Shown: piece by piece, positions 26,267 to 34,845 of the stretch | How positions within the stretch are numbered: the first letter of the stretch is position 1 | Layout: every line of letters starts with the position of its first letter | Assembly: GCA_945895265.1 (NCBI GenBank) | Contig: CAMDEF010000006.1 | Span: 1 to 64,000, forward strand | DNA: 64,000 bases | Direction of reading: 5' to 3' | Source of the DNA: Bordetella parapertussis | GTDB taxonomy: Bacteria; Pseudomonadota; Gammaproteobacteria; Burkholderiales; Burkholderiaceae_B | The notes under the pieces: model-generated | What the model was told of the DNA's origin: nothing | What the model saw: the letters and a program-made list of their open reading frames with translations, nothing else | Database searches by the model: none | Position numbers and translations under genes: made by a program

Positions 26267-28149
26267 AGAGAATCCTTAATTTGTTCAAGGGCAGAAGGGT
26301 CTTCTATTGTAGTGAGATCACCGGGGTCGCGCCCTTCGCAAACCGCGACAATCGCACGACGCAAAACTTTACCAGAGCGAGTCTTTGGCAACGCCGTGAC
26401 AAATCGCACTCTGGCCGGGCGGGCCACTGGCCCAAGTTGCTCGTCGACTAACCGCATAATATCGCCCTCGAGCTTTAACAACGAGGCTGGCTGCGAAAAC
26501 AAACTGGCATCCTTGAGCACCGCAAAGCCGACAGCTACCTGACCTTTCAACTGATCTGCAATCCCCACCACCGCTGACTCAGCCACGGCGGCATGACAAT
26601 TGATTGACTCTTCGATTTCGCGGGTACCTAAGCGATGACCCGCCACGTTAATCACATCATCGGTACGACCTAAGATAAACCAGTAGCCGTCCTCATCTGT
26701 CAGGCCCCAGTCGAAGGTCGAGTAAACCTGACGACCGGGCACCGAGCCGAAATACGTTTCAACAAAACGCGCATCATCGCCCCAGATTGTGGTCATCGCA
26801 CCTGGTGGTAAGGGCGGCACAATGGCAACTACACCCTTCTGGTTGGGGCCAAGATCTTCGCCGGTCTCTTCGTTCAGCACCCGAACGTCAAAGCCGTACA
26901 CCGGAAACGACGGACTACCAAATTTTGTTGGCACATCTGCGATACCAGGCTGCGCTGCCAAAATTGGCCAACCCGTTTCTGTTTGCCAATAGTTATCGAT
27001 GATGGGTCGGCCCAGTCCTGCTGAAATCCATTGCGCGGTCGGCTCGTCTAGCGGCTCGCCGGCCAGATACAGCGCGCGCAAGCTCGACAGGTCGTATTTT
27101 TTCAGCAAAGCCTCGTCATGTTTTTTAAGTACCCGAATCGCAGTCGGAGCAGAAAACATGGTGTTGACTGTAAAGCGCTCGACTAAGCTCCATAAAATAC
27201 CGCCATCGGGGCGCACGGGGGTCCCCTCGTACAAGATGGTGGTTTGGCCAGCAATCAAAGGACCATACACAATGTACGAGTGGCCTACCACCCAGCCGAT
27301 ATCGCTGGTGCAGAGGTAGGTATCGCCGGGCTTGCCGTTAAAAATACGTTGCATCGACGAGGCAAGGGCTACGGCGTAGCCACCGGTGTCGCGCTGCACA
27401 CCCTTGGGTTTACCAGTGGTGCCCGACGTATACAACACATAACTGGGTTCTGAAGACTCAAGCCAAGTCACAGGCACCACCGCCCCATCATATTGGCGCC
27501 TGAGGCTGGCGTAATCAAGGTCTCGGCCCGCCACCGGCTCAAAGGCAAATAAGCTGCGATTGACCACCAAGACTTTTTCAGGCGGAAGCTGTGACAGCGC
27601 AATCGCCTTATCAAGTAAGGGCTTATAGGGCGTCACTTTACCGCCTCGCGAGCCGGCGTCGGCACACACGATCACTTTAGGAGACGCATCATCAATGCGC
27701 TGCGCCAAGTTCACTGAGGCAAAGCCGCCAAAGACCACCGAGTGAATCGCACCCAACCGTGCACAGGCCAGCATGGCAAAAACAGCTTCAGGAACCATGG
27801 GCATATAAATCAAGACTCGGTCGCCTCGCCCCACGCCTTGAGCCTGCAACATCGCCGCGACAGCGTTCACTTCGCGATAGAGGTCTCGGCAAGTATAGGT
27901 AATCTCTTGATCAACCTCGGTCGACACCCAAACCAAGGCCGGCTCATCGGCACGCGAGTCTAGCCAACGATCAACAGCGTTAAAACATAAGTTGGTCTGA
28001 CCACCGACAAACCAGCGGGCGAAGGGGGGGGTGCTGTAATCAAGTACTTCAGTAAAGGGGGTTTCCCAGTGAATACCTGCCGCTTCTTCGCGCCAGAAGG
28101 CATCTTTTTGCTGAATTGAACGTTGGTGGGTCGCCTGGATTGGGTTCAT
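26263..28149 (-). CDS. prpE: Propionyl-CoA synthetase
   Basis: AMP-forming propionate-CoA ligase, 628 aa from ATG 28149 (open frame upstream from TTG 28179; GAGAG precedes the ATG). Seen: N-terminal FWREEAAGIHWETPFTEVLDYS characteristic of PrpE, P-loop [50 protein letters not shown] and lysine motif [12 protein letters not shown]. No prpBCD genes lie in the window. It is translationally coupled with glcG. Confidence 0.93.
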   Translation of the reverse strand: MNPIQATHQRSIQQKDAFWREEAAGIHWETPFTEVLDYSTPPFARWFVGGQTNLCFNAVDRWLDSRADEPALVWVSTEVDQEITYTCRDLYREVNAVAAMLQAQGVGRGDRVLIYMPMVPEAVFAMLACARLGAIHSVVFGGFASVNLAQRIDDASPKVIVCADAGSRGGKVTPYKPLLDKAIALSQLPPEKVLVVNRSLFAFEPVAGRDLDYASLRRQYDGAVVPVTWLESSEPSYVLYTSGTTGKPKGVQRDTGGYAVALASSMQRIFNGKPGDTYLCTSDIGWVVGHSYIVYGPLIAGQTTILYEGTPVRPDGGILWSLVERFTVNTMFSAPTAIRVLKKHDEALLKKYDLSSLRALYLAGEPLDEPTAQWISAGLGRPIIDNYWQTETGWPILAAQPGIADVPTKFGSPSFPVYGFDVRVLNEETGEDLGPNQKGVVAIVPPLPPGAMTTIWGDDARFVETYFGSVPGRQVYSTFDWGLTDEDGYWFILGRTDDVINVAGHRLGTREIEESINCHAAVAESAVVGIADQLKGQVAVGFAVLKDASLFSQPASLLKLEGDIMRLVDEQLGPVARPARVRFVTALPKTRSGKVLRRAIVAVCEGRDPGDLTTIEDPSALEQIKDSL

Positions 28150-28355
28150 AGTCGGTCTCTCGAGTACTTTTTTTAGCAAAGATCGCTTTTTGTAATACTA
28201 TTGTGACAGGTAAACCTTGCACGAGGCTTTCCGCCCCTGCAATATCAGGCGTCAGGTGTTGGTTGTTCTTTCAATTACCGGCCTCACTATTTTGACTTGC
28301 GTCCTCTTTTTAGACCTTCGGTCAGTTTTTCTGCCCCTCGCCCGCAACCGTTACG

Positions 28356-28958
28356 ATGCCAAACATCACTCTTGCCACCTCTGCATCTTGCCTCTTTGCC
28401 CGCTGGGTTCGCCTAGGGCTACTCGCAGGCGCGTGCGTGCTAACTGTTGCGTTAAGCGGTTGCGCAGGCACCAAAGGTGATGAGGGCTCGGGCATAAACT
28501 CTTCGTCGGTCGACTGGCGAAACTCGGCCGACCCGATTGGTTCATTTTTGGCGCGCTCTAAAAACGGTGCAGGTTTGATTGCGGGCGACGTTAACCACCC
28601 ACTCGCGCGCCAGGCACTGACGCAACTTGGGATTCGGTATCGCTGGGGTGGTAAATCACCCGAGACTGGCTTTGATTGCAGCGGACTCGTGCTGTATTCG
28701 GCGCAACAATCGCTTGGCCTGAAGCTGCCACCCCGCTCTTACGATATTGCCTTGTTTGGCATCGATGTGCCGCGCAATAATCTACAGGTTGGTGACTTAG
28801 TGTTTTTTAACACGCTGGGGCGCCGTAACTCGCATGTTGGCGTGTATCTTGGCGATGATCAGTTTGTGCATTCACCTTCTGCAGGTGGCGTCGTCAGAAT
28901 CGAAGACATGAAGATGGCGTACTGGACAAAGCGCTATAACGGCGCGCGCCGCCTATAA
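28356..28958 (+). CDS. NlpC/P60 family lipoprotein (peptidoglycan endopeptidase-like)
   Basis: Envelope protein of 200 aa. Seen: N-terminal hydrophobic segment ending in the lipobox LSGCAG (lipid attachment at the cysteine), then an NlpC/P60 domain with the catalytic cysteine in GFDCSGLVLYS, the histidine in NSHVGVYLGDD and the polar third residue in FVHSPSAGGV. The family cleaves peptide bonds in peptidoglycan stems, as Spr/MepS does. It stands alone; the region 28150-28355 between it and prpE shows no gene. Confidence 0.93.
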   Translation: MPNITLATSASCLFARWVRLGLLAGACVLTVALSGCAGTKGDEGSGINSSSVDWRNSADPIGSFLARSKNGAGLIAGDVNHPLARQALTQLGIRYRWGGKSPETGFDCSGLVLYSAQQSLGLKLPPRSYDIALFGIDVPRNNLQVGDLVFFNTLGRRNSHVGVYLGDDQFVHSPSAGGVVRIEDMKMAYWTKRYNGARRL

Positions 28959-29035
28959 AAAAACGGCTCACAACTCGTTCAAAACATCACTGCAGTTTTT
29001 AACCACACCCGACTTCTCTGATTGTGGCCTAAGTG

Positions 29036-29062
29036 TAGGCAGCCGAACAACATGGCTGCCTA
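29036..29062. other. Perfect 9-bp inverted repeat between convergent genes
   Basis: TAGGCAGCC (29036-29044) and GGCTGCCTA (29054-29062) around a 9-base loop, between the NlpC/P60 and DUF2325 stops. It has no clear T tract on either side, so a bidirectional terminator is possible but not certain. Confidence 0.45.
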
Positions 29063-29079
29063 GCCTCTGAGATCGCTCT

Positions 29080-29424
29080 CTACTTCTGTGATGACGGCCC
29101 TGTGAGTTGGCAAGCGCCTTGCTGACACAAGCCACACTGCTCAAGAGCCTGCTGCATCGAGCACACCGAGCGTCGACAAGCAACCACTTGCACTCCTCCT
29201 TTTTGTGCAGCATTTCTGAATGTTTTCATTACGTTATGACCTAAAAAATCGGTCAGCAGAATCACCACCTGAGTACCGCTAGGTATCTGCGGCGCCTTTT
29301 TTTGGTGCGCCGGGTCGCGCCCAGTGATGTGATGGGTGATGGCAATGTTGTGTTCACGTAACAGGCTGGGGATATTGCCGAGTCGATCTGCACCGACCAC
29401 AACTGCGCTCAAGGCTGGGTTCAT
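29080..29424 (-). CDS. DUF2325 domain protein
   Basis: Small protein of 114 aa from ATG 29424. Seen: the DUF2325 pattern VVVGADRLGNIPSLLREHNI, GRDPAHQKK, VILLTDFLGHNVMKTFRNAAQKGGVQVVACRRSV and cysteine-rich C-terminus CGLCQQGAC. The family has no established reaction; in proteobacteria it is often iron-linked. Two Fur-box-like sites lie 35-80 bp upstream, which agrees with iron control. The cysteines (four in the last third) could bind metal. Confidence 0.85.
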   Translation of the reverse strand: MNPALSAVVVGADRLGNIPSLLREHNIAITHHITGRDPAHQKKAPQIPSGTQVVILLTDFLGHNVMKTFRNAAQKGGVQVVACRRSVCSMQQALEQCGLCQQGACQLTGPSSQK

Positions 29425-29458
29425 AGCTGCTCCAATAAAAAAGATGAACAGCATAGAT

Positions 29459-29506
29459 GATAATGATTCTTATTTATAAAACAAGAGTAATAATACTCAT
29501 TCTCAT
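29459..29506 (-). promoter_or_regulatory. Two Fur-box-like sites
   Basis: GATAATGATTCTTATTTAT (29459-29477) and GAGTAATAATACTCATTCTCA (29486-29506) resemble the Fur consensus GATAATGATAATCATTATC. They lie in an AT-rich stretch upstream of the DUF2325 gene. Confidence 0.6.
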
Positions 29507-29567
29507 TAAAAGACTAAATTTATTTACTTAGGCCCAGGGGTTTAACTATCTTTATCTTAGGTAAAAA

Positions 29568-30515
29568 TTATTTTTCTTGTTTATTTTCAACGAGTTCTCG
29601 AACTTGTTTTTCACTTAATTCTGGAGTCAGCATGGCGATCAAGGTATACACATAATCGCGTAAGAACACACCTGACTTCAAGGCAATACGAGTTGTTTGC
29701 AGCCCAAATAGGTGTCCGGCAGGGATACTGACCAAGTTGGTGTCACGCAGTGGCTCGTAGGCGACGCCTGCGATGATCCCGATTCCTAAGCCAACATCGA
29801 CGTAAGTTTTAATGACGTCGGCGTCAATTGCCTCAAGAACAATATCTGGGCGCAGCCCCTTCTCTTCAAACGCGCGATCGACCGAGCGGCGTCCAGAAAA
29901 AGCCCGATCGTATGTGACTACGGGGTAGCGAGCGACATCCTCAAGGGTCAAACCAAAGCCCTTTTTACGCGCAAGTGCCGCCAGGGGGTGCTCGGGGCGC
30001 ACCACTACGGTGTGCTCCCACGTGTAACAAGGCAAGGTTTCAAGCCCGGGGGTGAGTGCTAGCGACTCGGTCGCGATCGCCAGATCTGCCTGTTCGTGCA
30101 ACACCATCTGCGCCAACTGAGGCGGGCTACCCTCAGCTAAAGACAGGTGAACTTTTGGAAATTGCTGACGAAACGCAGGGATAATTTTAGGCAACACGTA
30201 GCGCGCCTGCGTATGCGTGCAAGCGATCACCAGGCTGCCCTCGTCGCGCTGCGCAAATTCATCACTCACTTTTTTGAGATTCTCGATCTCGCGCATGATG
30301 CGCTCGACCACCTGAGCGACCGCCGCGCCGGGCTTGGTCAGACCTTTAATGCGTTTGCCGTGCCGCTCAAAAATCTGCACCCCGAGCTCATCTTCAAACT
30401 CGAGAATCGCCTTACTCACACCCGGCTGTGAGGTGAACAGGCTGCGCGCGGCTTCAGTCAGATTGAAGTCACGGCGAATGGTTTCTCGAACAAAACGAAA
30501 TTGTTGCAAATTCAT
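29568..30515 (-). CDS. cysB: CysB-type LysR regulator
   Basis: LysR-family regulator of 315 aa, controlling sulfur assimilation in response to acetylserine. Seen: N-terminal HTH MNLQQFRFVRETIRRDFNLTEAARSLFTSQPGVSKAI, the CysB-specific RHGKRIKGLT, effector domain ACTHTQARYVLPKIIPAF, and AIDADVIKTYVDVGLGIGI. ATG 30515 gives the family start; the open frame to 30617 is not homologous. It is divergent from pepA; no sulfur gene is adjacent. Confidence 0.93.
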   Translation of the reverse strand: MNLQQFRFVRETIRRDFNLTEAARSLFTSQPGVSKAILEFEDELGVQIFERHGKRIKGLTKPGAAVAQVVERIMREIENLKKVSDEFAQRDEGSLVIACTHTQARYVLPKIIPAFRQQFPKVHLSLAEGSPPQLAQMVLHEQADLAIATESLALTPGLETLPCYTWEHTVVVRPEHPLAALARKKGFGLTLEDVARYPVVTYDRAFSGRRSVDRAFEEKGLRPDIVLEAIDADVIKTYVDVGLGIGIIAGVAYEPLRDTNLVSIPAGHLFGLQTTRIALKSGVFLRDYVYTLIAMLTPELSEKQVRELVENKQEK

Positions 30516-30765
30516 AGAAGTCCTGTAAGCCACGTGAGTGTGAAGCCGAACAAGCCTGAGCATTGTCAACCTGGCGTCCGACGAACACGGACCGGTCGTC
30601 GCAGGCGGTTCAAACAAAAGCGCGTGGAGGTCATCAGCACGCCAAACAAATACGATTATAAGTAATATAGAGTATGTTTATAACTAACTTTTTAGAATAA
30701 GATTCTATAGCAACTAGAACTTGCGAGATAATTCATTCTACTTTTTCACATGCATAGGTCGCCCC

Positions 30766-32280
30766 ATGGATTTCAGCATCAGTATTTCAGCTAGCCCTCA
30801 TCAGACTAAAACCCCAGCGATTGCCATTGGTGTGTTTACCGACGGGGTGTTAAGTACAGCAGCCGATGCGATTGATCGCGCCAGCAGCGGCGCCATACGT
30901 GACGTCATCAAAGCAGAGTTCACGGGCCGGGCGGGCTCAACCTTGGTGTTGCGTAACCTTGAGGGTGTCGCCGCTCCCCGCATCGTCTTAGTCGGGCTCG
31001 GCAAACAAGCCGAGTACACGCCGCGCACGCATGCGCGCGCCGAACAAGCGTTTGCTGCGTTTTGTGTACAAGCGCGCCTAACCGAGGCGACCTCAACGCT
31101 GGCTGCCATTGACTGCCCAGCAGCTCCGGTACGCGATCGCGCGCGCTCGGCTGCCGCGGCCTGCGGCGAGGCCACTTATCACTACGATGCCAGCTTCGGT
31201 AAACCCGACTTAAACGCGCGTCCCAAGCTTAAAAAGCTGACACTGCAATTTGCCAATGCGGCTGATCGGGTGGCGGCAACGCTAGGCGTGGCTGAAGGCG
31301 GCGCGCTGGCACACGGGATGTCGCTGGCCCGCACTCTCGGCAATTTACCCGGCAATATCTGTACCCCCACCTATTTAGGCGAGCAAGCAAAAACCTTGGG
31401 CAAACAGTTCAAAAGTCTCAGCGTCAAAGTGCTAGACCGTAAGCAAATCGAAGCTCTGAAGATGGGTTCGTTTTTGTCTGTGGCACGCGGCTCGGTCGAG
31501 CAGCCTCGTTTCATTGTGCTGCACTACAAAGGCAAACCTGTCGCAGCAAAACGCGGCGCCAAAGCCCCCGCTGGGCCGATCGTTTTAGTTGGCAAAGGGA
31601 TTACGTTTGACTCGGGCGGCATCTCGATTAAGCCCGCCGCCACCATGGACGAGATGAAGTTCGATATGTGCGGAGCAGCCAGTGTCTTAGGCACCTTGCG
31701 CGCGGTTGCTGAAATTGGCCTCCCGGGCGAAATCATTGGCCTGATCCCCACCTGCGAAAACATGCCAAGTGGTTCGGCCAATAAACCTGGCGATGTGGTC
31801 ACCAGCATGTCTGGCCAGACCATTGAAATCCTCAACACCGATGCCGAAGGCCGTCTAATCTTATGTGACGCGTTGACGTATGCCGAACGCTTTAAACCCT
31901 CAGCTGTGATTGACATTGCAACGTTGACGGGCGCCTGCGTGGTGGCGCTAGGCAAGGTCAATACTGGCCTGTTCGCAAGCGACGATGCGCTGGCCGAAGC
32001 CTTATTGGCGGCGGGCAAACAATCGATGGATACGGCTTGGCGCTTGCCGCTTGATGATGCCTACCAAGAGCAGCTGAAATCAAACTTTGCTGACATGGCA
32101 AATATTGGTGGCCAGCCTGGCGGTGCGGTCACAGCGGCATGCTTTTTAGCGCGTTTTGCCAAGGCATACCACTGGGCACATCTGGATATCGCTGGTACCG
32201 CCTGGCGCGGCGGTGGCGAAAAAGGCTCGACGGGTCGCCCCGTGCCGATGTTGCTGCAATATCTGATCAACCAGGCGTAA
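30766..32280 (+). CDS. pepA: Leucyl aminopeptidase
   Basis: M17 aminopeptidase of 504 aa, a hexameric two-metal enzyme that removes N-terminal residues from peptides. Seen: metal and catalytic motif VGKGITFDSGGISIKP (Lys and Asp), MKFDMCGAASVLG, signature NTDAEGRL, and the C-terminal HLDIAGTAWRGGGEKGSTGRPV. ATG 30766 matches the family N-terminus; an open frame extends to TTG 30721. It is followed 8 bp later by holC, the common pepA-holC pair of proteobacteria. Confidence 0.95.
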   Translation: MDFSISISASPHQTKTPAIAIGVFTDGVLSTAADAIDRASSGAIRDVIKAEFTGRAGSTLVLRNLEGVAAPRIVLVGLGKQAEYTPRTHARAEQAFAAFCVQARLTEATSTLAAIDCPAAPVRDRARSAAAACGEATYHYDASFGKPDLNARPKLKKLTLQFANAADRVAATLGVAEGGALAHGMSLARTLGNLPGNICTPTYLGEQAKTLGKQFKSLSVKVLDRKQIEALKMGSFLSVARGSVEQPRFIVLHYKGKPVAAKRGAKAPAGPIVLVGKGITFDSGGISIKPAATMDEMKFDMCGAASVLGTLRAVAEIGLPGEIIGLIPTCENMPSGSANKPGDVVTSMSGQTIEILNTDAEGRLILCDALTYAERFKPSAVIDIATLTGACVVALGKVNTGLFASDDALAEALLAAGKQSMDTAWRLPLDDAYQEQLKSNFADMANIGGQPGGAVTAACFLARFAKAYHWAHLDIAGTAWRGGGEKGSTGRPVPMLLQYLINQA

Positions 32281-32288
32281 CTCAAAAA

Positions 32289-32720
32289 ATGGCCCGCATC
32301 GACTTTGCTTTTGGCGCGACTGACAAAATCGCACAAGCGTGTCAGACCACGCTCAAGCAACATCTTGCGGGCCACAAATTAGTGGTCTATTGCAGCGATG
32401 CTGCCCGCTTAAAAGCCTACGACGCCAAGCTATGGGCGGTTGAACCCACAGCTTTTGTGCCGCACGTGATGGTCACAGATCCCTTGGCCGAACAAACTCC
32501 GATTTGGCTGGTCTCGGGCGACTTAGCACAAGCCCTGGCGCGCGCACCGGCCGACGCCTGGCTACTCAATCTAGACGAACACTGCCCGCCCGCGCTTGGC
32601 AACACCGCCCGGGTGCTTGAAATTGTGTCAGAAGACGAAGATGACAAAGCAGCGGCGCGAGCACGTTGGGCGCACTACAAAGCCGCTGGACACGAATTGA
32701 AAGCGCACCGTTTGACATAA
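32289..32720 (+). CDS. holC: DNA polymerase III chi subunit
   Basis: Chi subunit (143 aa) of the clamp loader, linking it to single-strand DNA binding protein. Seen: N-terminal MARIDFAFGATDKIAQACQTTLKQHLAGHKLVVYCSD, LWAVEPTAFVPHV, PIWLVSGD and the C-terminal ARARWAHYKAAGHELKAH, the family pattern. ATG 32289 sits 8 bp after pepA. The region 32721-32946 holds no gene that I can support. Confidence 0.93.
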   Translation: MARIDFAFGATDKIAQACQTTLKQHLAGHKLVVYCSDAARLKAYDAKLWAVEPTAFVPHVMVTDPLAEQTPIWLVSGDLAQALARAPADAWLLNLDEHCPPALGNTARVLEIVSEDEDDKAAARARWAHYKAAGHELKAHRLT

Positions 32721-32946
32721 CCTTACTCGCCTGTTCGAGGGCAAGCGGACAAGTGCCGAGCGCACGCCTAGATTGACGAAAGAGGATTTCAAGCCACCCG
32801 AAGGCCGTAAATGACGCTGACGTTGCAAAAAACACCATAATTTGTAGGAAATCTAGCCATTCAGGGAACTGTCAGGTATGCTTTCGGTCAGAGACTCATG
32901 GCTAACCTTAAATAGCCTGAGTCCAATTTAGTGACAGGAGCTAACT

Positions 32947-33651
32947 ATGTCTGAATATCGTCCTTCTTTAAACCCCGGCCAATACAGTGACGTCGCCGAC
33001 GTCGCCGTGCGTAACCGCGTGCTGCGCAACACCTACTGGCTGTTGGCCATTTCGCTGATCCCCACCGTACTGGGCGCCGCCTTTGGTATGTACAGTGGCA
33101 TCAATAAAGTCATGGCAACCAGCCCGTTCATTACCATGATTATCTTTTTAGCTGGTGCCTTTGGTTTGATGTACGCCATCGAAAAGAACAAAGAGACCTC
33201 CTTAGGCGTCGGCCTGCTGCTGCTCTTTACGTTCTTTATGGGCATGATGCTGTCGCGCCTGCTGGGTCACGTGCTGGGCATGAGCAACGGTACACAACTG
33301 GTGATGTTTGCCTTTGGTGGCACAGCAGCCGTCTTTGGCACAATGGCTACGCTGGCAACATCGATCAAACGTGATCTGTCTGGGCTGGGTAAGTTTATGT
33401 TCGTCGGTGTGGTGATCTTGCTGCTTGCCAGCGTCGCCAACATCTTCTTGCAATTGCCTGCACTGATGTTGACCATTTCGGTTGTAGCGATTGTGATCTT
33501 TTCAGCCTTCATGCTGATTGATTTGCAACGTGTGGTCAACGGTGGTGAAACGAACTATGTTTCAGCAACACTTGCCATCTACTTAGACGTGTATAACGTG
33601 TTTGCTAACCTGCTTGCCATTTTAGGCATCACAGGCGGCAGTCGCGATTAA
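32947..33651 (+). CDS. BAX inhibitor-1/YccA family membrane protein
   Basis: Inner-membrane protein of 234 aa with seven hydrophobic segments (for example TYWLLAISLIPTVLGAAFGMY and FMFVGVVILLLASVANIFLQL) and the C-terminal acidic pattern IYLDVYNVFANLLAILGITGG of the BI-1/YccA family. YccA modulates the FtsH protease in E. coli; other members are calcium-leak channels. GACAGGAG at 32934-32941 is a good ribosome site. It is followed by a clear terminator. Confidence 0.93.
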   Translation: MSEYRPSLNPGQYSDVADVAVRNRVLRNTYWLLAISLIPTVLGAAFGMYSGINKVMATSPFITMIIFLAGAFGLMYAIEKNKETSLGVGLLLLFTFFMGMMLSRLLGHVLGMSNGTQLVMFAFGGTAAVFGTMATLATSIKRDLSGLGKFMFVGVVILLLASVANIFLQLPALMLTISVVAIVIFSAFMLIDLQRVVNGGETNYVSATLAIYLDVYNVFANLLAILGITGGSRD

Positions 33652-33696
33652 GTTTTGGTTTGACAGCGTCTGGCGCAAGTCACTAGACGCTGATTA

Positions 33697-33714
33697 CCTC
33701 GGTCAACACCGAGG
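33697..33714 (+). other. Short hairpin after yccA-like gene
   Basis: ACCTCGGT-CAAC-ACCGAGGT: a strong stem with a 4-base loop and no T tract, just before the main terminator. Confidence 0.5.
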
Positions 33715-33734
33715 TGCTAAGTTGAGGTAAAAAG

Positions 33735-33773
33735 AAGGGTCAAGCTCTGCGGTGACAGAGGTTGACCCTTTTT
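33735..33773 (+). terminator. Rho-independent terminator
   Basis: AAGGGTCAAGCTCTG pairs with CAGAGGTTGACCCTT around a short loop (one mismatch), ending in five T. It closes the BAX inhibitor-1 family gene. Confidence 0.85.
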
Positions 33774-33776
33774 CGT

Positions 33777-33877
33777 TGCTGTCTGACATGATCAAGATCA
33801 CCAGTGAAGACAACAACACTGAGAAGATCTTTGCGAGACCGGCGACTTGAAAGGCTCGTCGCAAACTTCAGACAGCA
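33777..33877 (+). ncRNA. Structured leader candidate upstream of the enoyl-CoA hydratase gene
   Basis: Nested inverted repeats: TGCTGTCTGA (33777-33786) pairs with TCAGACAGCA (33868-33877), enclosing TTTGCGA (33830-33836) and TCGCAAA (33859-33865). It lies between a terminator and the start codon at 33913, so it would be in the leader RNA or an independent small RNA. No known riboswitch class was recognised. Confidence 0.4.
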
Positions 33878-33912
33878 GATATTGCTTCACAGCAAACCTT
33901 TAGGATTAACAA

Positions 33913-34653
33913 ATGACCGAGACAGTTTTAACGCACGAAAATAATGGTGTACTCACACTCACGATCAATCGCCCTGAGCGTCGCAATGCGCTTGACGTTG
34001 CCACCTATCTGTCCTTAGCTGAGAAGATTCGCGCGGCGAGCGCGAGCAAAGACTATCGTGCGATTGTGATAACGGGTGCAAGCAACTATTTCACGGCAGG
34101 GAATGATCTAAAAGATTTTCAAAAACCACGCACCTCGGGTGACAGCGGTGGCATTATTTTGTTGCGCAGCCTGATTGATTGCGACTTGCCGATCATTGCC
34201 GCTGTTGAAGGACGCGCCATCGGCATCGGCGTGACCATGCTGCAACACTGTGATTTTATTTGTGCGGCGGACAATGCCTTGTTTACGATCCCGTTTGTGG
34301 CGCTTGGACTTTGCCCTGAAGGTGCTTCAAGCGTATTGCTTGCACAGATCGTTGGCGCACGGCGGGCTTCAGACTGGTTGCTGCGTGGCAAAACCTTTGG
34401 CGCACAAGAGGCGCTTGAGGCCGGATTTATCACTCAGGTCACCAACCCAGGTCAAGCCTTAGCCATCGCACAAGCGCTAGGTAACGAATTAGCCGCCCTT
34501 CCCCCGCAAGCCTTGCAACTGTCAAAGCGCATGATGAAACATGCGCAGCGCCCCATGCTGCATGAAACGCTAAAGTATGAGTTTGAGTTGTTTTCTGAAC
34601 GCTTGCAATCAGAAGAGGCGCAGGCGGCTGTGGCGAAGTTACTCAAGAAATAA
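33913..34653 (+). CDS. Enoyl-CoA hydratase/isomerase family protein
   Basis: Crotonase-fold enzyme of 246 aa acting on acyl-CoA thioesters. Seen: N-terminal LTLTINRPERRNALD, oxyanion-hole motif GASNYFTAGNDLKDF, second glycine region AVEGRAIGIGVTMLQHCDF, and the catalytic-region FVALGLCPEGASSVLLAQIVG with one glutamate. The C-terminal EELQSEEAQAAV-like tail resembles enoyl-CoA delta isomerases (PaaG/Eci-like), so isomerase activity is an alternative to hydration. It is a single gene, convergent with the Liv-type cluster. Confidence 0.9.
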   Translation: MTETVLTHENNGVLTLTINRPERRNALDVATYLSLAEKIRAASASKDYRAIVITGASNYFTAGNDLKDFQKPRTSGDSGGIILLRSLIDCDLPIIAAVEGRAIGIGVTMLQHCDFICAADNALFTIPFVALGLCPEGASSVLLAQIVGARRASDWLLRGKTFGAQEALEAGFITQVTNPGQALAIAQALGNELAALPPQALQLSKRMMKHAQRPMLHETLKYEFELFSERLQSEEAQAAVAKLLKK

Positions 34654-34732
34654 CAGTCACGATGCACTGAGCCATTCTTCAAACATCACAATCACAGCAG
34701 GCTGAGCAGGCGAAGCCTAGCGTCTGGATCAA

Positions 34733-34772
34733 AATAAAAAACCGCGGCACTTGATGAACACAAGGCCGCGGT
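34733..34772 (-). terminator. Rho-independent terminator of the Liv-type cluster
   Basis: GCCGCGGT and ACCGCGGC form a perfect 8-bp stem (34765-34772 with 34741-34748). On the minus strand it is followed by TTTTTATTTT. It lies 74 bp after the substrate-binding protein stop. Confidence 0.8.
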
Positions 34773-34845
34773 ATCTGGCTGAGACTCGAGCGTGTGCGCT
34801 TCACGAGCGCCAAGGCAACACGTTTAAGCTAGAACATTCGCACGT

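Noticed and set aside
28217..28480. Open frame of 87 aa overlapping the NlpC/P60 start
   Set aside because: It lies in another frame over the signal peptide of the lipoprotein and has no homology.
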